64,000 bases of DNA from Trematomus loennbergii (GCA_012861695.1 JAAOOA010000060.1:6050683-6114682); one strand, 5' to 3'. Shown: positions 20,866 to 34,193, counted from the first letter of the stretch. A program made the numbers and translations. The notes: generated by a model not told the origin, from the letters alone.

Positions 20866-21500
20866 CCAGTTAACTGAGTGCTCTCGCTCAAAGTTAACTT
20901 GCTAAGCGCTAGTGAAGAGAGTGTCTTCACTCCCCTCTCACAGCTCACAATTAATTCCTGTACTATGCTATAGTTAGCGGAGTGCTCTCGCTCAAAGCTA
21001 ACTTGCTACAGCGCTAGTGAAGAGTGTCTTCACCCCCTCTACAGCTCACAATTAGTTCCTGTTCTATCCTCCAGTTAGCTGAGTGCTCTCACTCAAAGCT
21101 AATTGCTATAGGGCTAGTGAAGAGTGTCTTCGCTCCCTTTTCACTGCACACAGTTGGTTCCTGTTCCATCCTCCAGTTAACTGAGTGCTCTCGCTCAAAG
21201 CTAACTTGCTATAGCGCTAGTGAAGAGAGTGAATCCGCTCCCCTCTCCCTGCACACAGTTGGATGCCCGTTCCAGCCTTCAGTTAGCAGAGTGCTCTCGC
21301 TTAGGCTAACTCGCTACTGCGCTAGTGGAGAGAGTATTCCGCTCTCCTCTCACGGCATAAACCCATTAACTGACTTCATTTTTCTCACTCCAGTTAGCAG
21401 AGTGCTCACGCTCAAGCTAACTACTATTGTGCTCACTCCCCTCCACGGCATATTGTTTTCCTGACCAGTTATTTACAGGCAGCTGAGTGCTCTAGCTATC
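20866..21500 (+). repeat. Tandem array continued, ~100-bp unit (6-7 copies)
   Basis: The anchor CAGTTAGC(T/A)GAGTGCTCTCGCTC recurs at about 20868, 20969, 21070, 21173, 21278 and 21388. These units are shorter and more diverged than those to the left. Confidence 0.85.
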
Positions 21501-21539
21501 GCTAGGTCTAACGGCTCTAACACCTGTATGGCTCCTCTT

Positions 21540-22330
21540 TAACCAGAGGATGGCCATGACCTTTGCCCCTCTTGTCTTGGCCTCGAGCATCTGAGGGAGG
21601 GCCTTTCGGAGGACCCGTGCATGAATTGCACCATCATGCCTCGTGCGGTAAGAGCTGCCGAGGTTGAACTACTGACTGAGGGTGGCCTTCCCCCCGCACA
21701 GTCGACTCCAGCCCAACCTACCCATCCTAGGCGTTGGGCCGCAGAGGCTGCGGGTGCACCGCCCAAGAAGAGGACTAAGCCTGATAGGCTGTCCTCCAGG
21801 GTGGACCTACTCACTACTGAGCTAGCCCAGATGAGGTCACTCCTCTTGGCTCTCCATTCCCGAAACAGCGCCTGCCAGTGCGTTCTTTAGGCGCACTCCG
21901 GCACCCGCCACCCGCACTGTTCCTCCCCCTTGTGAGTATCTGAGGGAGTTACATGCATGCTGGAGGGACACTAAGGCTCTTTACAGTCTTACGTCCGATG
22001 GCTGAGCCTTGGTAGCCATGCAGGATGCGGCGCCGGCTGTTGAGCCTACCATTGCTTCCCTCATAGTTTCCCCTGACGAAGCCCTGAGGTCGGAGGCCAG
22101 GTGCCCTCGACTCCAATGTCGGGTCACTGATGACCTGCTCACTAAGGTTTACGATGCAGCGGCGCGCATGGGCCGTGTAGGCACCTCATGCTCGCCCTCT
22201 CAGCTTCCCTGCAGCAGGATGCTCTTAGCGCTTCCTTAAATCAAGGGTACAAGCTTCAGTTCCGACGCTGGCCCCAGTCTTCAGCCGGGTCAAAATGACC
22301 ACCATAAGCGACCCGACAAAATAAATCGCC
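21540..22330 (+). pseudogene. DIRS Gag-like region, broken
   Basis: Pieces in different frames resemble fish DIRS Gag. These are a basic segment with APPKKRTKPDRLSSRVDLL near 21760-21820 and LLTKVYDAAARMGRVG near 22138-22185. Premature stops and frame changes separate them, so no continuous product is possible. Confidence 0.6.
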
Positions 22331-22339
22331 CTAAACCAG

Positions 22340-22890
22340 GAGCTGTCAGTCCTCCTTGCCAAGGGTGCAATCGAGCCTGTGGACCCCATCTCACAGCCCA
22401 GGCTTCTACGCGACCTACTTCCTGGTAAGGAAGAAAGGCGGTGGACTTCGCCCAATCCTCGATCTGAGGAGACTCAACAAGTTCCTAAGGATTTTACCTT
22501 TCCATGTGCTGAGCACAGCGGACGTTCTTCGTACCGTGGCCAGGGGGAATGGTTCACGTCCGTCGACTTGAAGGACGCTTATTGTCATGTGCCTATTGTG
22601 CCTCATCACAGGCAGTTTCTTCGCTTTGCCTTCAGAGGTCGTCATTTCCAGTTCAGGGTGCTCCCATTTGGACTCTCCCTCTCTTGGACGACTGGTTAAT
22701 CTGTGCACCATCCCGGTTACAGACGATCCAGGACACGGCTCTCCTTCTCTCTCATGTCGCCCGGCTAGGCCTCAAGGTGAACATGGAGAGGAGTTGTCGG
22801 AACCCCTCTCAGAGCCTAACCTTCATTGGGGTGGCTCTGGACACAGTCACTCAACCAGCGAAAACAGTGTTCTCGCCCCACTCCTGGTAG
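22340..22890 (+). pseudogene. DIRS reverse transcriptase remnant
   Basis: Visible RT blocks in order are FYATYFLVRKKGGGLRPILD (near 22410), WFTSVDLKDAYCHVPIVPH (22550), FRFRVLPFGLSL-like text (22650) and the catalytic LDDWLICAPS (22686). The span between FGLSL and LDDW is shorter than the family norm, so about 50 codons were deleted. Several frameshifts occur. Confidence 0.85.
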
Positions 22891-23480
22891 ACGTGATGCT
22901 TTATTCTAGCAGCAGCCGACTGGATAAACCGTCCTGCTAAAACTTCTTGTTTTTTCCAGCTAAGTGAAGGCAGTGTTCTCGCTCCCGCTCCCTCTGCTGG
23001 TAACATGGGTGTAGTTACATCCCTTTTGTGTTCGGCGAGTAGGAGCGTTGCTCTACTCTTTCCGTTCAGCAGGTAGCTGGTGAAGGCTGTGTTGTTGCAC
23101 CCCGCTCCCGCCTACGCTGCATCTGGCATTCGTTATTAACTCAACCAGTGAGGGCGGTGTTCTCGCCCCTGCTCCTGATAGACGCGCTGCTTCATTCTAG
23201 CAGCAGCTGCCTGGCTAGGCTGTCCTGTTAAACTTCCTTGTTTAACCCAGCTAGGTGCGGGCCTGTCCATCTGCTGCACAGACTCTGCTGTGGGACGCCT
23301 TGGCGTCTCCCCAACAGGAAGGACCTCTTGTCTCAGTTGGAGGGTCGGATGTGGCACCCCTGCCACCTCCAGCTGTGGGTCTGGCCACTGGGCCTGACCC
23401 ACTGCTGAGCGACTGCATAGAGTCTGTCAGGAAGACTATTCTCAAATGCTAGGCACAACCTACTCGTAGGCAGTACGAAA
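22891..23480 (+). other. DIRS internal remnant without clear domain
   Basis: The RNase H and downstream region expected here is mostly deleted or degraded. Short repeats with GTTCTCGCCCC..TCCTGGTAGACG occur twice (about 22868 and 23158). Confidence 0.5.
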
Positions 23481-23484
23481 ACAG

Positions 23485-24436
23485 GTGGAAACTGTTTTTT
23501 TTTACTGGTGCCAAGGGCGAAATGAGGACCCAGCATATTGCTCGGTACCTACGACCCTTGAGTTCCTTCAGTCCCTCCTGGATGACGGCCGGTGTCCCGC
23601 TACCGTCAGGGTGTATGTGGCTGCTATATCAGCTCAACACGTAAGGGCTGACAACAGCACAGTGGGGAGCCATAGGCTGGTATCCCTCTTTTTAAAGGGG
23701 AGCTCTGAGGCTTCGCCCCCCGAATATCCCAAGGGCCCCTACATGGGACCTGCCCTTGGTGCTGGATGCCCTATGCTTGCCTCCTGTTGAACCTTTGTTA
23801 CAGGCAGAACTGAAGTGGCTCTCAGCTAAGACTGCTTTCCCTCTTGCCATCACCTCAGCAAAACGTGTAAGCGAGCTTCAGGCCTTGTCTGTGAACAGCT
23901 CGTGTCTGAGGTGGAACTCAGATGGCTCAGGTGTCACCTTATGGCCGAACACAGCGTTCCTCCCTAAGGTGCTGGCACGCTCTCATTTTAATCGGCCTAT
24001 CCAGCTGGCACGGTTTGACCCCCCATCAGGAGAGGGGGAAGAGAGGTCGAGACTCCTATGCCCGGTGCGGGCCCTTAGAGCTTATGTCCAGACTACCGCT
24101 GACATGCGTCAGTCTGAGCAGCTCTTTGTGTGTTACGGTGGTCCTAGGAGGGGCTGTGCGCTCTCAAAACAGCGCTTGTCCCACTGGATCGTGGACGTCA
24201 TTGCCCAGGCATACAAGGCGAATGACCGTCCCTTGCCACCTAGAGTAAAGTGCCACTCTACCAGGAGTGTCTCCACATCATGGGCGACCTGGAGAGGTGT
24301 GCCCCTGGAGGACATATGTGCTGCGGCCACATGGGCATCTCCGAGCACATTCGCCAGATATTACAAGGTGAATGTTGCCGCCCCTCACCCGCTGGGTGTG
24401 ATCCTCCTGCAGAGTCCGTCTAGGCCATCCTTATAG
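23485..24436 (+). pseudogene. DIRS tyrosine recombinase, one frameshift
   Basis: The enzyme would insert circular DIRS DNA without a target duplication. The N-terminal part (TTLEFLQSLLDDGRCPATVR) is in the frame starting at 23485; the frame then changes near 23715-23760. The catalytic part is open from 23756 to 24436. It shows AKRVSEL (first Arg, about 23864), CHSTRSV (His-x-x-Arg, about 24254) and ARYYKV (the Tyr nucleophile region, about 24358). Apart from the frameshift the catalytic set looks complete. Confidence 0.88.
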
Positions 24437-24526
24437 GTGAGTATTCAGACTTCCTCGTGACTCTGTTGATATAGGTCATCCAGTGCTAAAGCACCGCCTC
24501 TGGCGGTCAGTAAGTATTCATAGAAC

Positions 24527-26100
24527 CGTAGTTTACATACGTAACTATCGTTTTCTCCTCTTTCCTCTACCTCCTGCCCTCCGCTCTCCCTCCTCATCAA
24601 TCCTCCTTGTCTCCCCCCATGCTTCGGCTTTGACGTGGTGACGGTGACGGCGGCTAAGAGTGGGGAAATTAAGATAACTTTGAGTGTGTGTGCTCACAGT
24701 AAAAAGTGTGTCTGCTTCTTCTCTTCTTGGTGCTATGGTGAACTCCTCTGGCTCATTTCCAGAGGTGAAAATCTCAATCGGGGAAAGAGAAGTACACACA
24801 ACAGCTAACTGCAGCTTCGGAGCGCTCTGATCTCCCGTGGGAGCAGTTCAGATTTTATTTTCATCGTCTGAGGCTCAGGGAAGGCTGTGTCTTTTCAATG
24901 CTGGATGCCTTTTAATAGACTCCGGGGTCAACTATGACACAATTAAACGTCTCATCAGCGTAGAGTGATTGAGGAATCGAGTCCACGGGGCCACCAGCAG
25001 AGTAGATCAAAGATTTTCGAGAGCAAATTGACTGGAAGCTATTATGACGCATCAATCTTTTTTAGTGAATTCGCACCTCTGTTAAATTAGTCATGCAGCT
25101 CAAATGGAGACCTTTGACATTATTACAGCTCCAGCACCTGAATGCTAATGCTCACATCAAAAAGGAACTTGGAAAAAGATTTTCATCCTCCAGGATTAGA
25201 TTATTTTGGAGGATCTGTTCAGAACAAACAGAGGTGCAAGTTTGAATCATTTTGGCTTTCCTATTTCACTTTCAACTATAGTCTGCAATAAGCCTCCTTG
25301 ACTTGGTACATCTATCGTTTGTTGGCGAGAGGAGATAACCAGTCTAACCTGTCTTTCTCTATTCCAACGTTTTCTCTGCTTCAAATGAAGGTCGTCTATT
25401 TTCACGGCTCACATGTGTAAAGCCGCTAATAACGACAACAACAAAAATCAATTATATCAATAAAGAAGTGAAAAACATGTCTGATCCCAGCAGGTAGCCG
25501 GTGAAGGGATGTGTTCGGATACATATCTGGTGTCCATGAAATCCACACCGATTAGACCGTGAAATTAAATCAGTTAACGTTGCCGCACGCTCTGTGTTTA
25601 TCTAGATAAACGTGTGCAAATTGACATTTTAAACTACATCAGCCCTGGATCAAGATTGCATCTTGGTCTCGGTGGAGCGTGGATCTTCAGCAGGAAGCAC
25701 ACTAAGCATGTATTTTAGGAGATTTGAAAAGAAATAGAATAAACATGAAGTAGTCCAGACATGTTTACCATATAAAGAGTACCGTCCACCAGGGTTGGGA
25801 TGGTTTTCTTTAATAAATGTAATTATGTTGCAATTGATAGTTACATGTAAAACAGACGAGAGAAAAATAAATAACTATGATGTTTTCACTAGTGTATTAT
25901 TAAAACAACAGAACAAGGTAACTACGAGATTTAGTTTGAAAAGTGTGTCAAATAAGAGAAAATAGTTAAGTTTACAAATAATGTTTAGTTTAATACATTA
26001 ATTAACTGCAGACAGTACTTTGGTTCATAAATCAAGTGTCTACAGGTACCTTTTCTTTTTTGTATCCTGATTAAGTTACCCCATTACATTCTAGTGTGCA
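24527..26100. other. Unassigned sequence
   Basis: No domain or repeat family was recognised. The minus-strand frame at 24545-24799 is basic and low complexity. The stretch at 24820-25700 looks unique, and a conserved non-coding element cannot be excluded. Confidence 0.4.
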
Positions 26101-26105
26101 TGCAG

Positions 26106-26395
26106 CCTGTTGCAGTCAACCCTGTTGGGTTCCATTCTTGGACCATTACTGTTTTCTCTGTACATTAATGACTTGCCTAATGTATGTCCTGAGTTGAATG
26201 TGCAAATGTATGCAGATGTTGCGGTCATCTTTGTACACGGGATAAAGACTGAAATAATCACATCCTGTCTCTCAAATGCATTGGACAAGGTTCAACACTA
26301 GCTGAACAACATTTGCTTACAGATAAATGTAAAAAAAAAACAGTATGCATGATGTTCAGTAAACGACCAGTCAAAATCGAAGGATCCAACATGTT
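26106..26395 (+). pseudogene. LINE reverse transcriptase fragment (L2/CR1-like)
   Basis: The text LGSILGPLLFSLYINDLPNV and VQMYADVAVIFVHG is the RT palm of a non-LTR element, with the second catalytic Asp of YADD changed to Val. The frame breaks after 26300. The fragment is cut by the TTAA-type repeat at 26397. Confidence 0.8.
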
Positions 26396-26396
26396 C

Positions 26397-27110
26397 TTAA
26401 CCTGTTAAGCCCTGAGCCTGTTTTTCAGGTCTCAGGCTCGAAAATGACATTCCCAGAACAAATGACCATATCTTCCCTTCTAAAAGGGTTAAATTAATAT
26501 CTTTTTTCTCAAAGTAATGATAAACCTGTGAGTTGGATGTAGAAAAGTCAGAACAATATAGATGTTTTTTATTTTAAAGAAACTTCAGATTTGACATAGT
26601 AAAAAACTGTAAATTATAGTGTCCGTCCAACAATTCTTTTTTACTTATAGTGAAACTACCCTTGGATGACCTATCTCTGGCCCCCCTTGGTCGATTTTGA
26701 TGAATGAAATCTCTTTATAACCGCTAGAGCCAATGGAATCGAGGGAAAGTTCTATACACACCAACACGTTAACAAATAAGCAGTGAGAGTGACGCGTGAC
26801 AAAAACCGGAAGCTGCATACACTCTGGTGGCTACCATTAGCAGCTAACTTTTTCGCTCCGATTTTTACATAAAAATGGAATTATGGATTATAAATCATTT
26901 TTTCAAATGCACAGATACATTATTAACCTATGGATCAACAGTTGTAGCCTCTTTTTTTTCTCGTTTTAATGCCATTGAACACGTCTTTGATCAGATTGAC
27001 AGCTACGGTGAGAGGATCCGTAAAAACTCCGTAAGGTACGTGTTGTGATGTCTGTGTTTGCTTCCCCTGTCGCAAGTTCGGATCGCTCAGTGATGATACT
27101 ATAACCATAT
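26397..27110 (+). repeat. TTAA-type (piggyBac-like) element, copy 2, right end missing
   Basis: It starts TTAACCTGTTAAGCCCTGAG and parallels copy 1 (2642-3520), with the internal part between about 26660 and 26780 altered. The right end cannot be found. Confidence 0.65.
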
Positions 27111-27174
27111 ATGCCCTGAACGTTCCACTTCCTGCCTGCCCGACATTACCTTACGGCTGCGTCGCGTCAAAAAT

Positions 27175-27360
27175 AGGATTCATCCTAATTTTAGAGGAGC
27201 CCTGCGCCGAGACGCTTCTGGGACGCTTCTGAGACGTAACGCGCCACATGAGGTGGAATAGCACCCATTGACTAGAGTGGCTGCGATCGCCGTGAGCACC
27301 GCGGCGCAGCCGTAACGCGCCCGTAACGCGCCGCAGACGGACCCGGTGGAATCTAGGGGT
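27175..27360. repeat. GC-rich MITE-like fragment
   Basis: This is a CpG-rich block with GACGCTTCTGGGACGCTTCT and repeated GTAACGCGCC. It interrupts the Gypsy remnant. The family was not identified. Confidence 0.35.
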
Positions 27361-27765
27361 AACGCTCCTTGGCTCTGTGCGTGATATGCGGAAGACTGCT
27401 TATGCTGGACCTTCAACTGCTTCACCACTTGTGCAAAAAGGTGTGACGAGAAGTAACTTTTGGGATTCCAAAAATTGACATGAAATGGGTCAGGGCTTTA
27501 ACTACTGACTTTATGGTGATGGAATGCAGCGGGTACGCAGCTGGATACCTTGTGCTTTGACACATCACGGTAAGCAAATAATTACTACCTGCTTTAGAAC
27601 GAGGTAAAGGACCAACGCAATCAATGATCAAATACTCACGGCTGTACCATCGCTGGGATGGGACACAATGGAGCGGGTTTCACTTTCTGATTGGGCTTAC
27701 CTGTCATTTGGCATGTGTGACACGATCTAATATACTGAGACACATCTCTCTTTAAAAGAGGCCAA
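27361..27765 (-). pseudogene. Gypsy integrase fragment
   Basis: Read on the minus strand, it shows the zinc region YIRSCHTCQMTGKPNQ, then the catalytic start IIDCVGPLPRSKAGSNYLLT. Further on are IFGIPKV and VKQLKVQHKQSSAYHAQSQG. The frame is broken in at least two places and the C-terminal half is lost. It belongs to a different Gypsy lineage from the complete element. Confidence 0.82.
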
Positions 27766-28080
27766 AAAAAAATACCGCACCTTCAGAGATTCTGAGGCCC
27801 CCAACCACAGGTTCTCCGCTGTGCTAAACAGGGCGGCGGAGCTGAATCCGCCCTGCCTGTTGATGCAAGCCACTGTGACTGTGGTGCGTTTGTCGCTCCT
27901 CACCAGCACATGTTCGCCCTGTAGTAAGGGTTTGCAGTGCTGTAGGAGCGGTACTACTGCCCGTAGCTCTAGAAGGTTGATGTGCCGAGCAAAACTGGAG
28001 TGAGTAACCCAGTCTCAGTGCCCCGTCCATCCACTCTGTCAGTACACAGTTGGGCTTCCATTCCCCATAAAACTATGTTC
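27766..28080 (-). pseudogene. DIRS RNase H fragment
   Basis: On the minus strand the text HINLLELRAVV, then LLQGEHVLVRSD and INRQGGFSSAALFSTAENLW, matches the RNase H region of fish DIRS elements, with frameshifts. It joins the Gypsy integrase fragment abruptly near 27765, so one element was inserted into the other. Confidence 0.7.
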
Positions 28081-28672
28081 AGGGGACATGCAAGCAGCTG
28101 TGGAGCCGCAGCTAAGAAGCTGTAGTACTCTCTGGTGGCCTACTCCACCGCCAAACCTTCCATAACACGAAGATTGGCTCATCGGGGGCTGACACAGAAA
28201 GGGCCCACCTGCTTGCTCCTATACTGGAGTTTACAGCGGGGGTGGGGAGTGTGGGACAGTGTTATTTCCTCTGGGGATGAGCAAGAAGCAGCCACGCTGC
28301 GACTACTCCTCACCCACGTGACCAAGGAGATCAATCCAAAGAGCCCTTCCATAAACACGGGGCTCCCAGGAGATCAACACGGTCCTTTTGGAAAGTGCCA
28401 TGCGGTGTGATCACTCAGGGACATCACACGGCAGGCAGCGCGGCGGCCACACCGTAGACCAAGCTACTAATTCGGCCTTGCGGCCAAATATTCGCTCTGA
28501 TCTGGTGAGGCAGGGCATCTCTAGCAATGAGCGAGATGCCCACACACCCGTGTTTATTTGCCCCGCTGGAATGGCGAACGTGAATGGCACCGCCTCGGCC
28601 ATATCCTGGTCCCCCAAACACAAAAAAAGTATAAATATGCCTTATATAGGTATGGTCCTACACTATATTATT
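28081..28672. other. Unassigned sequence
   Basis: No supported gene. The open frames on both strands lack domains. Confidence 0.35.
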
Positions 28673-28705
28673 CAAATATAGCATGATAGGTCCACTTTAA
28701 GTGTG
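28640..28705 (-). repeat. Right end of a TTAA-type MITE
   Basis: ATATAGCATGATAGGTCCACTTTAAG matches the right terminus of the complete element at 46270-47264. The left end is not found. Confidence 0.6.
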
Positions 28706-29375
28706 AATCTAGCACGAGTTTGGCCACACAACTGATGGTTGATCCTGGGAGCTGCAAACTTGCAGTTTCTGCACTGGGGCTTGTGCTGACTGAACTCAAG
28801 TTGTTTCAGGCGTTAACTACTGCAGGAAATAACTTGCCATATATTTAGATTGATGGACACAGTAGTAGAGGCAACATTCTGCCCCCTATTTCTTTGGAGC
28901 AGATGCTTGGTATTACGGATTGCAACTTTGCAGCTAGAGAGAAACCAGAAGAAAAGCCCAGAGACACAAACACACTCAAGCAAACACACACAAAAGGGCA
29001 TATTAAGGAGAGATTGCCAGCAGCACTCTTTCAATTTGAGCTGGTTTATGTCTCACATTTGCACTCTTATTCTTTCTTCACACTGACATAATGTCCCAGT
29101 TTAGCACCAGATTACAGTACAGCCATATTTCATCTGCCACTCTCTTACACATGCAATTAGAGTTAGGCAGGCTTTTTTTTTTTACATTAGTCATACAGAT
29201 AGTGTGTAGATGATCCCACTGATCCTTTTCCGACGTGCATGTCCTCGGGTAAAGAGGTAGGTCTTTAAATTAATCAATAACGTCAATATAGTCAAGCTAC
29301 TTGTCAGCTCCATCGAAAATCCAAAATAATGTACTTAGTTTTCTTGGTATTTAGCGAAAGAAAGAGTGACTCCAG
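28706..29375. other. Unassigned sequence
   Basis: Nothing beyond short chance frames was seen. Confidence 0.4.
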
Positions 29376-29379
29376 TCAA

Positions 29380-29460
29380 CAATCCACTCCATCCATCCAT
29401 CCATCTTCTCCCGCTTATCCGTGGTCGGGTCGCGGAGGTAGTAGTTCCAGTCATCAACGA
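29380..29460 (-). repeat. LINE 3' end fragment with (ATCC)n
   Basis: CCATCCATCCATCCATCTTCTCCCGCTTATCC with GTCGGGTCGCGGAGG is a very common fish retroposon 3' end read in reverse. Confidence 0.6.
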
Positions 29461-29699
29461 TAATTTGATAAATTATCTTCAGGTAGCAAACCAGAAACTA
29501 TTGTACCATCAAAACATTACCATTTAAAATATCAAATGAGTTATCTGTTGTATTCAACTGTGGGTCAAATATTTAAGAAATAATAACAAGATAGCTTGAG
29601 GTGCTTTGATGAAAAAAAAAGTGTTTCCATAAACAGAAAAGTTTACATATATACAGTTTGCAAAAACATTTGTCTTTCTTTTGTTATGGGGATCTTCCA

Positions 29700-30290
29700 T
29701 TTAAAGTGATGTTTAAAACTCAGTTAATGGGGCTCATTCACTGGCGCTTCCACAAACAACAACCAACATAATTATTACATTCAAATGAAGTACATTATTC
29801 ATGTTTACATTAACTTTGGATAATAACACAGGAGAAATGGACGGAAGCGCTCTCTTTTCCTCTCTCCCCCTCTCTCCCTCCCCTGACAGCCTGTCAGTAT
29901 CTCATGCAGCTCACTGATCCAGTAATGAGTGACCCGACAGTGAAGAATAAACATATGTACAACTAGTTTAGCTTGTTCCAGAGGTAGATAAAATAGCTAA
30001 GTGTGTTAGGTCTAACTCTTAATGTGTGTTCTGCTCCGCTCACCGTCCGTCACAGCGGGTGGAGCTGCAGGATTTCTGCTTCACACACGTTGCATACCGC
30101 TATTTTACTGTCTTTTTCGGACACCTTAAATTACTGCCAGACTGGTGAAGCCATTTTGGCGAGCTTGTTTTGCCGCACACAGAGAAAAGTGTCATGTATT
30201 TTACGTCATGTGATTGGCTCTCCCGATCGATCGGCAGAGAGTGAATATCGGACGATATCTATCGGCAGCCGATCAATCGGAGCATCCCTA
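29700..30290 (-). repeat. hAT-like MITE copy (CCGATCGATCGG family), one end
   Basis: The right end AATCGGAGCATCCCTA (30290) and the internal block AATGAAGTACATTATTCATG match the copy starting at 41821 in the opposite orientation. The end sequence TAGGGATGCTCCGATCG is typical of hAT MITEs. The left terminus is not seen. Confidence 0.6.
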
Positions 30291-31640
30291 ATTTGTGTGC
30301 CTCGTTTTCCTAATTGTATTCACCCATGCTCCTGGTACACATGGTATCTACAAATGTAGCACACCTGAACTGATTGATTAAGCCTCTTTTGAAGCCAGCA
30401 ATACTCAGTTGCTCTGTTTGAGACCCAGGAACTGAAGGTTTGAAGCCCCTGCAACATGTCGAAGTGTCCTTTGGCAACATACTCAACACCAAATTGCTCC
30501 AAGTTAAAGAGGACTCCACCCATCTGATTATTCTACTATTCAGCCCCAACTCTCCAATAAAGTTTACAGTATAACATGAGGATGAGAAACATGAGGAATA
30601 GTTTTAAACATTGAACACACTTCCTTTTAATTAATCAATATGAAAGATAATTATATATAATTAGAGCATCTTCTTTCCCTTTCTATATGCAAATTGCTGC
30701 CGGTCAACTTTAATTCACGTCACATTAAAATCATTTCCTGTCTTACCATTGTGTAAACTCCTTGCCATACCTGTCTTAAGTTGCCATGTTCCTTTCTATC
30801 TTCTGCTTATTGTGTTTAACACCTAATGGAGTTTTTTCTAATTTGCCTTTGTGCACCCTGCTGAAGAGCTTGCTTTCTCCAAAGTGCTGCCTTAAATCCT
30901 CCGTTTATCCTTAGGTCTTGAATCGTTGGTAGAACACTGTCTACATACAAGTGTAGTTACTACATATTTGAGCTCATCGTAGTTCCCACTGGTATCTATA
31001 AATATCAGTGTCTTTTGATGTATAGTCCACTTTTTCACAATTCCATCCCTGGATGAATCTCAATGTTTAAAGCTGTTTTTATAAAAGGCACAAACCATAT
31101 GCATCCTTTAAGGCACCGGCCAAGTGGCTCTCTCTTCTAAGGGGACGGGTGAGTCAATACATTGAGTTTCATCAAACAGCCATTCAAATATAGACTACAG
31201 TAATAAATAATTGTCTGGTATGGAGGTCTTAACAAAAGGGTAACAAGGTGAATATCAGCAGAAAAATGTGACTCCCAGTCTTGTACCATCTTTGTTTAAA
31301 CATACAGAAACTTCCCCCCGCTGTTGTACATAGCGCCATTTCACATGGTCTAAGTGCTTTATTGTTAATTCAATCCTTTACCAATGTTACAACAGTCAGC
31401 TGTCCCTCTACGTGATGAAATAGAGATGGCCATCTACCAAGGGCCGTGACCCATCGCCATCGTGCAGCACCATTGTTAGTTTTGTCATGCATGTCTTTGT
31501 TTTTTAGGGTCTCTGGTATGTAATTTGTGGGATTTTAACAGAAGGTTCCGTTCTTTTGAGCTGTTGGAGTGTGATGGAGCTCACTCCTATCTATCAAGCG
31601 GGTAATTAATTAGGATGGATCGATTTAGAGCCTCTCCGAT
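30291..31640. other. Unassigned sequence with one repeat-like patch
   Basis: The patch 30440-30545 read on the minus strand (AAAGGACACTTCGACATGTTG) resembles a widespread fish retroposon segment. No gene was seen. Confidence 0.35.
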
Positions 31641-31778
31641 AATGATCTCTCCTGGACATCTCACTTATTTATCTGGGGGGAGGAGGTAGGGGTGGTAGCG
31701 TGTGGGAAATGTTAATAGTCTTTTGCTCTGACAATAAGAAAGATTGTTGATTACGCTAAAACATGCGACTTTGCATAC

Positions 31779-32772
<994 letters not shown>

Positions 32773-33158
32773 TTAAAGGTGGGGTAGGTAATTTTGGAGA
32801 AACCAGCTCGAGATCGCTAGAATTTGAAAATACACAGCCGGAAAAATCCGCCACTTCCTTACAGAGCCCCTCCTCCAACACACACGAACGCGCACATGAC
32901 CAATGAGGGCACGAGATAAGTTTGTGCGCAGATGAAAGGCTGACAGGCAGGTAGGCCATCCAGTTATTTTAGCCGGGCCGGCTAAAATGATTGATCGTGC
33001 TTTTTACAGTACTACGGCTTCCACAGATGAATTTTTTTTATGGATTTTTTGTCAAAGCACTTAAGATATTTATTGCTATCGGGATGTTAAGAGCATTCCA
33101 TGGAATATAACAAAAAGTGTATCTCGAGCCGGTTTCTCCAACTTACCTACCCCACCTA
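32773..33158. mobile_element. TTAA-type MITE, copy A
   Basis: The ends TTAAAGGTGGGGTAGGTAAT and, inverted, ACTTACCTACCCCACCTA enclose about 386 bp. The left flank is TTAA; the right flank has changed to TAGT. The element is GC-rich in its left half and contains the block CCGGGCCGGCTAAAAT. Confidence 0.85.
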
Positions 33159-33455
33159 GTATTGTACTATATTTTGGAGACAAAATATTGTACTTTTACT
33201 TTACTATTTAACACTCCTTTTCACATATGTCCTAGGTATTTATCAGATTAGCTTTTGACCTATGAACTCTCTAGAACCCTTAGGTCTTCTGATAATGGCC
33301 CAAGAACCAACTCAAGACAAACATTTTTAATCAAGATGAAATTAAATTATATTTATTTCAATTTGGTTCTTTATTTTTACATTCAAAATGTATTATTTAA
33401 AAGAAGAAAACAATTCTATTCAGTCCTGTGTTATTAGACTTTTGTTTTTAAGTGT

Positions 33456-33733
33456 TTAAAAGGTAGGGTAGGTAAGTTTGAGAAACCGGCTCGAGATACA
33501 CTTTTTGTTATATTCCATGGAATGCCGGCCCGGCTAAAATAACTGGATGGCCTACCTGCCTGTCAGCCTTCCATCTGTGCACACACTTATCTCGTGCCCT
33601 CATTGGTCATGTGCGCGTTCGTGTGTGTTGGAGGAGGGGCTCTATAAGGAAGTGGCAGATTTTCTCCGGTTGTGTATTTTCAAATTTTAGCGATCTCAAG
33701 CCAGTTTCTCAAACTTACCTACCCTACCTTTAA
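33456..33733. mobile_element. TTAA-type MITE, copy B, inverted and shortened
   Basis: It has TTAA at both ends (33456-33459, 33730-33733) and the same inverted ends as copy A. It lies in the opposite orientation with about 110 bp less internal sequence. Confidence 0.88.
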
Positions 33734-34193
33734 GCAATCACAGATGCTATTATGTTTTATTGAGTATTTATTACTGGGGGGTTTGGTTTTGTACCTTTTG
33801 TGTATGTAAAATGCTATTTAAAGTTTGATATGACGATGTCTTGATTTGATTATATGACATGATGCAACACTACCATGATACACAGTATTTTGAAGCATAT
33901 CTAAAACTAAAATATTCTTACAGTAAGTGCATTTGTTAGTAATAAAAACTGAATTATAATATCCTATATTTACTGTATATATTACGGGATTACATAATCA
34001 AAATCCAAAAGGTAGCTTGATTTCCTAATAGTTACATAAAAAAAGAAGTTATCTGATTGAAGTAACATATATTTACCTTGCATTTGATATTGAGGTAAAC
34101 CCGAAAGTAATCAGATTACATAATTTTGATACTCAGATTAGGTTACTGATTACATTAGATTTTAGGGTAATTCTCTAAAAACGTTATACTACT
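33734..34193. other. Unassigned AT-rich sequence
   Basis: No supported feature. Confidence 0.4.

Larger units (their letters stand above)
19155..24526 (+). mobile_element. DIRS-type retrotransposon (tyrosine recombinase), decayed
   Basis: The ends are inverted repeats rather than LTRs: GACCGCCAGAGGCGGTGC is at 19173-19190 and its complement at 24491-24508. The match covers about 50 bp (19155-19204 against 24478-24526). Inside are a ~110-bp tandem array, a gag-like region, an RT remnant and a tyrosine recombinase remnant, in the DIRS order. No integrase or protease is present, and no target duplication is seen, as expected. Frameshifts and deletions make it non-autonomous. Confidence 0.9.
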
